DNA of 6,523 nt. Source: Methanothrix sp. (lineage in GTDB: Archaea; Halobacteriota; Methanosarcinia; Methanotrichales; Methanotrichaceae). Below the pieces are notes generated by a model. The model had not been told where the DNA came from. It was given only the letters and a program-made list of their open reading frames with translations, and did not search any database. Shown one piece after another: positions 4,607 to 6,523 of the stretch. The translations under genes were made by a program, and so were the position numbers. Positions within the stretch are counted from its first letter, which is position 1; every line of letters begins with the position of its first letter. The DNA lies in the NCBI GenBank assembly GCA_028688535.1, contig JAQTXY010000119.1:1-6523 (forward strand), given 5' to 3'.

Positions 4607-6523
4607 GTGATCCATTTGAATTCATCGCACTCGCATCATGAGCCTGCGGATCATGAGACCGCGGTAAAAAGCGAAGCGAAAGAACCTGCACAAGATCGGG
4701 AAATAATGGATGATGAGCACTCTCAGCCGGATGAAGCTAAGAGAAGCAAGCCTCCAATGAAGCACTCCGGTCAGGCGGGACAAAGTCACGCTGGACAGAG
4801 CCATGCGGGCCAGGGCCATCGAGGAATGCTGGCTGATTTCAAGCGAAGGCTGATCTTCTCACTCATTCTTACCGGGCCGGTGCTCTTGCTCTCTCATCAT
4901 GTACAGCAATTCTTTGGATATCACTTCCAGCCTTATGGCTCTGATACTATCCTTTTCCTCCTCTCTTCGGCAGTCTACTTCTATGGAGGCTATCCATTCT
5001 TTGTGGGCCTGAAGAATGAGTTTCGCAAAAAGCAGCCGGGCATGATGACACTTGTAGCAGTAGCCATAACTGTGGCCTACGTCTACAGCTCTTCTGTAAT
5101 CTTTGGCTTTGCCGGCATGGACTTCTTCTGGGAGCTGGTCACTTTGATAGATATCATGCTCCTCGGTCACTGGATCGAGATGCGCTCAACCATGGGAGCC
5201 TCGCGCGCCCTGGAGGAGCTGGCAAAGATACTGCCCACCCAAGCCCATCTGATCAGAGACGACGGCGTGCATGACGTATTTATTGCAGACTTGCGACCAG
5301 AGGATCACGTCTTGGTGAAACCCGGCGAAAAGATTCCTGCCGACGGAATGGTACTGGACGGGACCACGGATGTGAACGAGTCAGCACTTACCGGGGAGTC
5401 TTTGCCGGTGATCAAGAGAGCCGGGGACGGGGTAGTGGCCGGCTCGATAAATGGCTCGGGAGCAGTGACGTTGTCAGTTACGAAGACTGGCAAGGACAGC
5501 TATCTGTCCCAGGTGATCCAGCTTGTGCGCGCTGCCCAGGAGAGCCGATCAAAGACACAAAACCTGGCTGACAAAGCGGCATTTGCGCTCACAGTTGTGG
5601 CAATAGCGGCAGGCAGCATTACTCTGGCCGCTTGGTTCGCCTACGGAGCAGGTTTTGCCTTTGCGGTGGAGAGAGCTGTAACGGTCATGGTCACTGCCTG
5701 TCCCCATGCCCTGGGATTGGCCATTCCATTGGTAGTAGCCGTGTCTACCTCTCTGGCAGCCAAATCCGGGCTATTGGTTCGAGAACGTCAGGCCTTTGAG
5801 ACGGCCAAAGACATCTCCGCGGTGGTCTTCGATAAAACAGGTACGCTTACGGAAGGGCGTTTTGGCGTCACAGATATTTTGCCTCTGGCTGAATTGGATG
5901 AAAAAGCGATCATGGAGCTGGCGGCCTCTCTGGAGAGTCGGGCGGAGCATCCCATTGCCCAGGCAGTCATGAAGAAGGCTGTAGAGATGGGTTTGGTCAT
6001 AGCCGCGCCGCAGGAGTTTCGGATCATTTCCGGTGTTGGAATCGATGGTCAAATCGGTGCTCGCAAGCTGAAGATAGTCAGTCCTGGCTATCTAAAGGAG
6101 CTAAAAACCGTTTTTCAGGACGAGAGGTTGGAGCGTCTTCTCGGGCAGGCGAAGACAGTGGTGATTCTGCTGGAGGACGAAAAGCCTCTGGGTGCGATTG
6201 CTCTGGCCGATGTAATCAGGAAAGAATCCCGCGAAGCGGTTGACAGGCTAAAATCAATGGGCATAAAATGCATGATGCTCACCGGGGATAATCGATCGGT
6301 AGCTGAGGCGGTCTCCAGAGAACTGGGGCTGGATGAGTCATTCGCCGAGGTTCTGCCTGGTGAGAAAGCAGATGCCATCAAGAAAGTGCAGGAAAGGTTT
6401 ATCGTGGCCATGGTGGGAGATGGGGTGAACGATGCTCCCGCCCTGGCTTTCGCGAATGTGGGCATAGCCATCGGTGCAGGAACGGATGTGGCCATCCAGG
6501 CAGCGGACATAATATTAGTAAGA
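4607..6523 (+). CDS. copB: Copper-transporting P-type ATPase, CopB-like (P1B-3), C-terminus cut by window edge
   Basis: ATP-driven heavy-metal exporter in the cytoplasmic membrane; 639 residues are visible. The first 71 residues are hydrophilic with ten histidines and an AGQSHAGQSHAGQGH repeat, the His-rich metal-binding tail usual in CopB; there is no CxxC domain. Six membrane helices follow (about 82-98, 114-135, 146-167, 172-192, 326-347, 356-382). The sixth holds C365-P366-H367, the CPH motif of the P1B-3 group, which exports Cu2+ and also Cu+/Ag+. The actuator motif TGES is at 262-265, the phosphorylated aspartate is D409 in DKTGT, the metal-ATPase HP dipeptide is at 448-449, TGDN at 559-562 and GDGVND at 604-609. 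Everything needed for catalysis is intact; the last two helices, with further metal ligands, lie outside the window. GTG 4607 is the most upstream sensible start; two stop codons lie at 4589-4594 in frame, and TTG 4601 or 4616 are alternatives. It is probably leaderless and transcribed away from the phosphoesterase. Confidence 0.93.
   Translation, partial: MIHLNSSHSHHEPADHETAVKSEAKEPAQDREIMDDEHSQPDEAKRSKPPMKHSGQAGQSHAGQSHAGQGHRGMLADFKRRLIFSLILTGPVLLLSHHVQQFFGYHFQPYGSDTILFLLSSAVYFYGGYPFFVGLKNEFRKKQPGMMTLVAVAITVAYVYSSSVIFGFAGMDFFWELVTLIDIMLLGHWIEMRSTMGASRALEELAKILPTQAHLIRDDGVHDVFIADLRPEDHVLVKPGEKIPADGMVLDGTTDVNESALTGESLPVIKRAGDGVVAGSINGSGAVTLSVTKTGKDSYLSQVIQLVRAAQESRSKTQNLADKAAFALTVVAIAAGSITLAAWFAYGAGFAFAVERAVTVMVTACPHALGLAIPLVVAVSTSLAAKSGLLVRERQAFETAKDISAVVFDKTGTLTEGRFGVTDILPLAELDEKAIMELAASLESRAEHPIAQAVMKKAVEMGLVIAAPQEFRIISGVGIDGQIGARKLKIVSPGYLKELKTVFQDERLERLLGQAKTVVILLEDEKPLGAIALADVIRKESREAVDRLKSMGIKCMMLTGDNRSVAEAVSRELGLDESFAEVLPGEKADAIKKVQERFIVAMVGDGVNDAPALAFANVGIAIGAGTDVAIQAADIILVR
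4769..4819 (+). repeat. GQ-S/G-H repeat in the histidine-rich tail of the copper ATPase
   Basis: Residues 55-71 of the ATPase read GQAGQSHAGQSHAGQGH: a five-residue unit AGQ(S/G)H occurs three times in tandem, giving evenly spaced histidines at 61, 66 and 71. At DNA level the copies use different codons, so this is an old or selected protein repeat and not a recent DNA duplication. It probably binds metal. Confidence 0.75.

Noticed and set aside
4622..6510. Several minus-strand open frames opposite the copper ATPase.
   Set aside because: The plus-strand frame is continuous with every P-type ATPase motif; the antisense frames are low-complexity shadows.
1..6523. CRISPR array, insertion sequence, tRNA or rRNA.
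   Set aside because: No regularly spaced repeats, transposase motifs, terminal inverted repeats or recognisable RNA gene sequences were found by eye.

Overview
The window looks like a stretch of euryarchaeal chromosome, most likely from a Methanothrix (Methanosaeta)-type methanogen or a relative in the Methanosarcinales. This taxonomic reading is inference. It rests on archaeal TATA-like boxes in the gaps, frequent GTG/TTG starts, secreted proteins rich in N-glycosylation sequons, a stand-alone LigD-type 3'-phosphoesterase, and roughly 50 percent GC by eye. There is no rRNA or tRNA gene to fix it.

Layout. From the left edge to about 4570 every gene is on the minus strand; from about 4607 to the right edge one long gene runs on the plus strand. 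Reading the minus strand in transcription order (right to left): a stand-alone DNA 3'-phosphoesterase (4569-4054), two small exported proteins of unknown function (4005-3703 and 3678-3205), a gene-free stretch of about 340 bases, two paralogous FtsX/MacB-type ABC permeases in a tight pair (2865-1729 and 1726-566), and a universal stress protein that runs off the left edge (511-1). On the plus strand is a CopB-like copper P-type ATPase (4607 to the edge), cut before its last two membrane helices.

How the genes relate. The two permeases are separated by two bases and are clearly duplicates, so they probably form a heterodimeric export or membrane-remodelling complex like LolC/LolE. Their ATPase is not in the window. 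The copper ATPase and the phosphoesterase are divergent, with starts 37 bases apart around a very AT-rich segment that contains a perfect 13-base palindrome. The two exported proteins are adjacent and together carry eight N-glycosylation sequons.

I see no clear undescribed multi-gene system. The points most worth checking are: a 15-bp in-frame tandem duplication carrying the stop codon of the 157-residue exported protein, with 29 further protein-like codons behind it; start-codon puzzles in three genes; the stand-alone phosphoesterase without ligase partners; and the orphan permease pair. No mobile element, CRISPR array or RNA gene was recognised.
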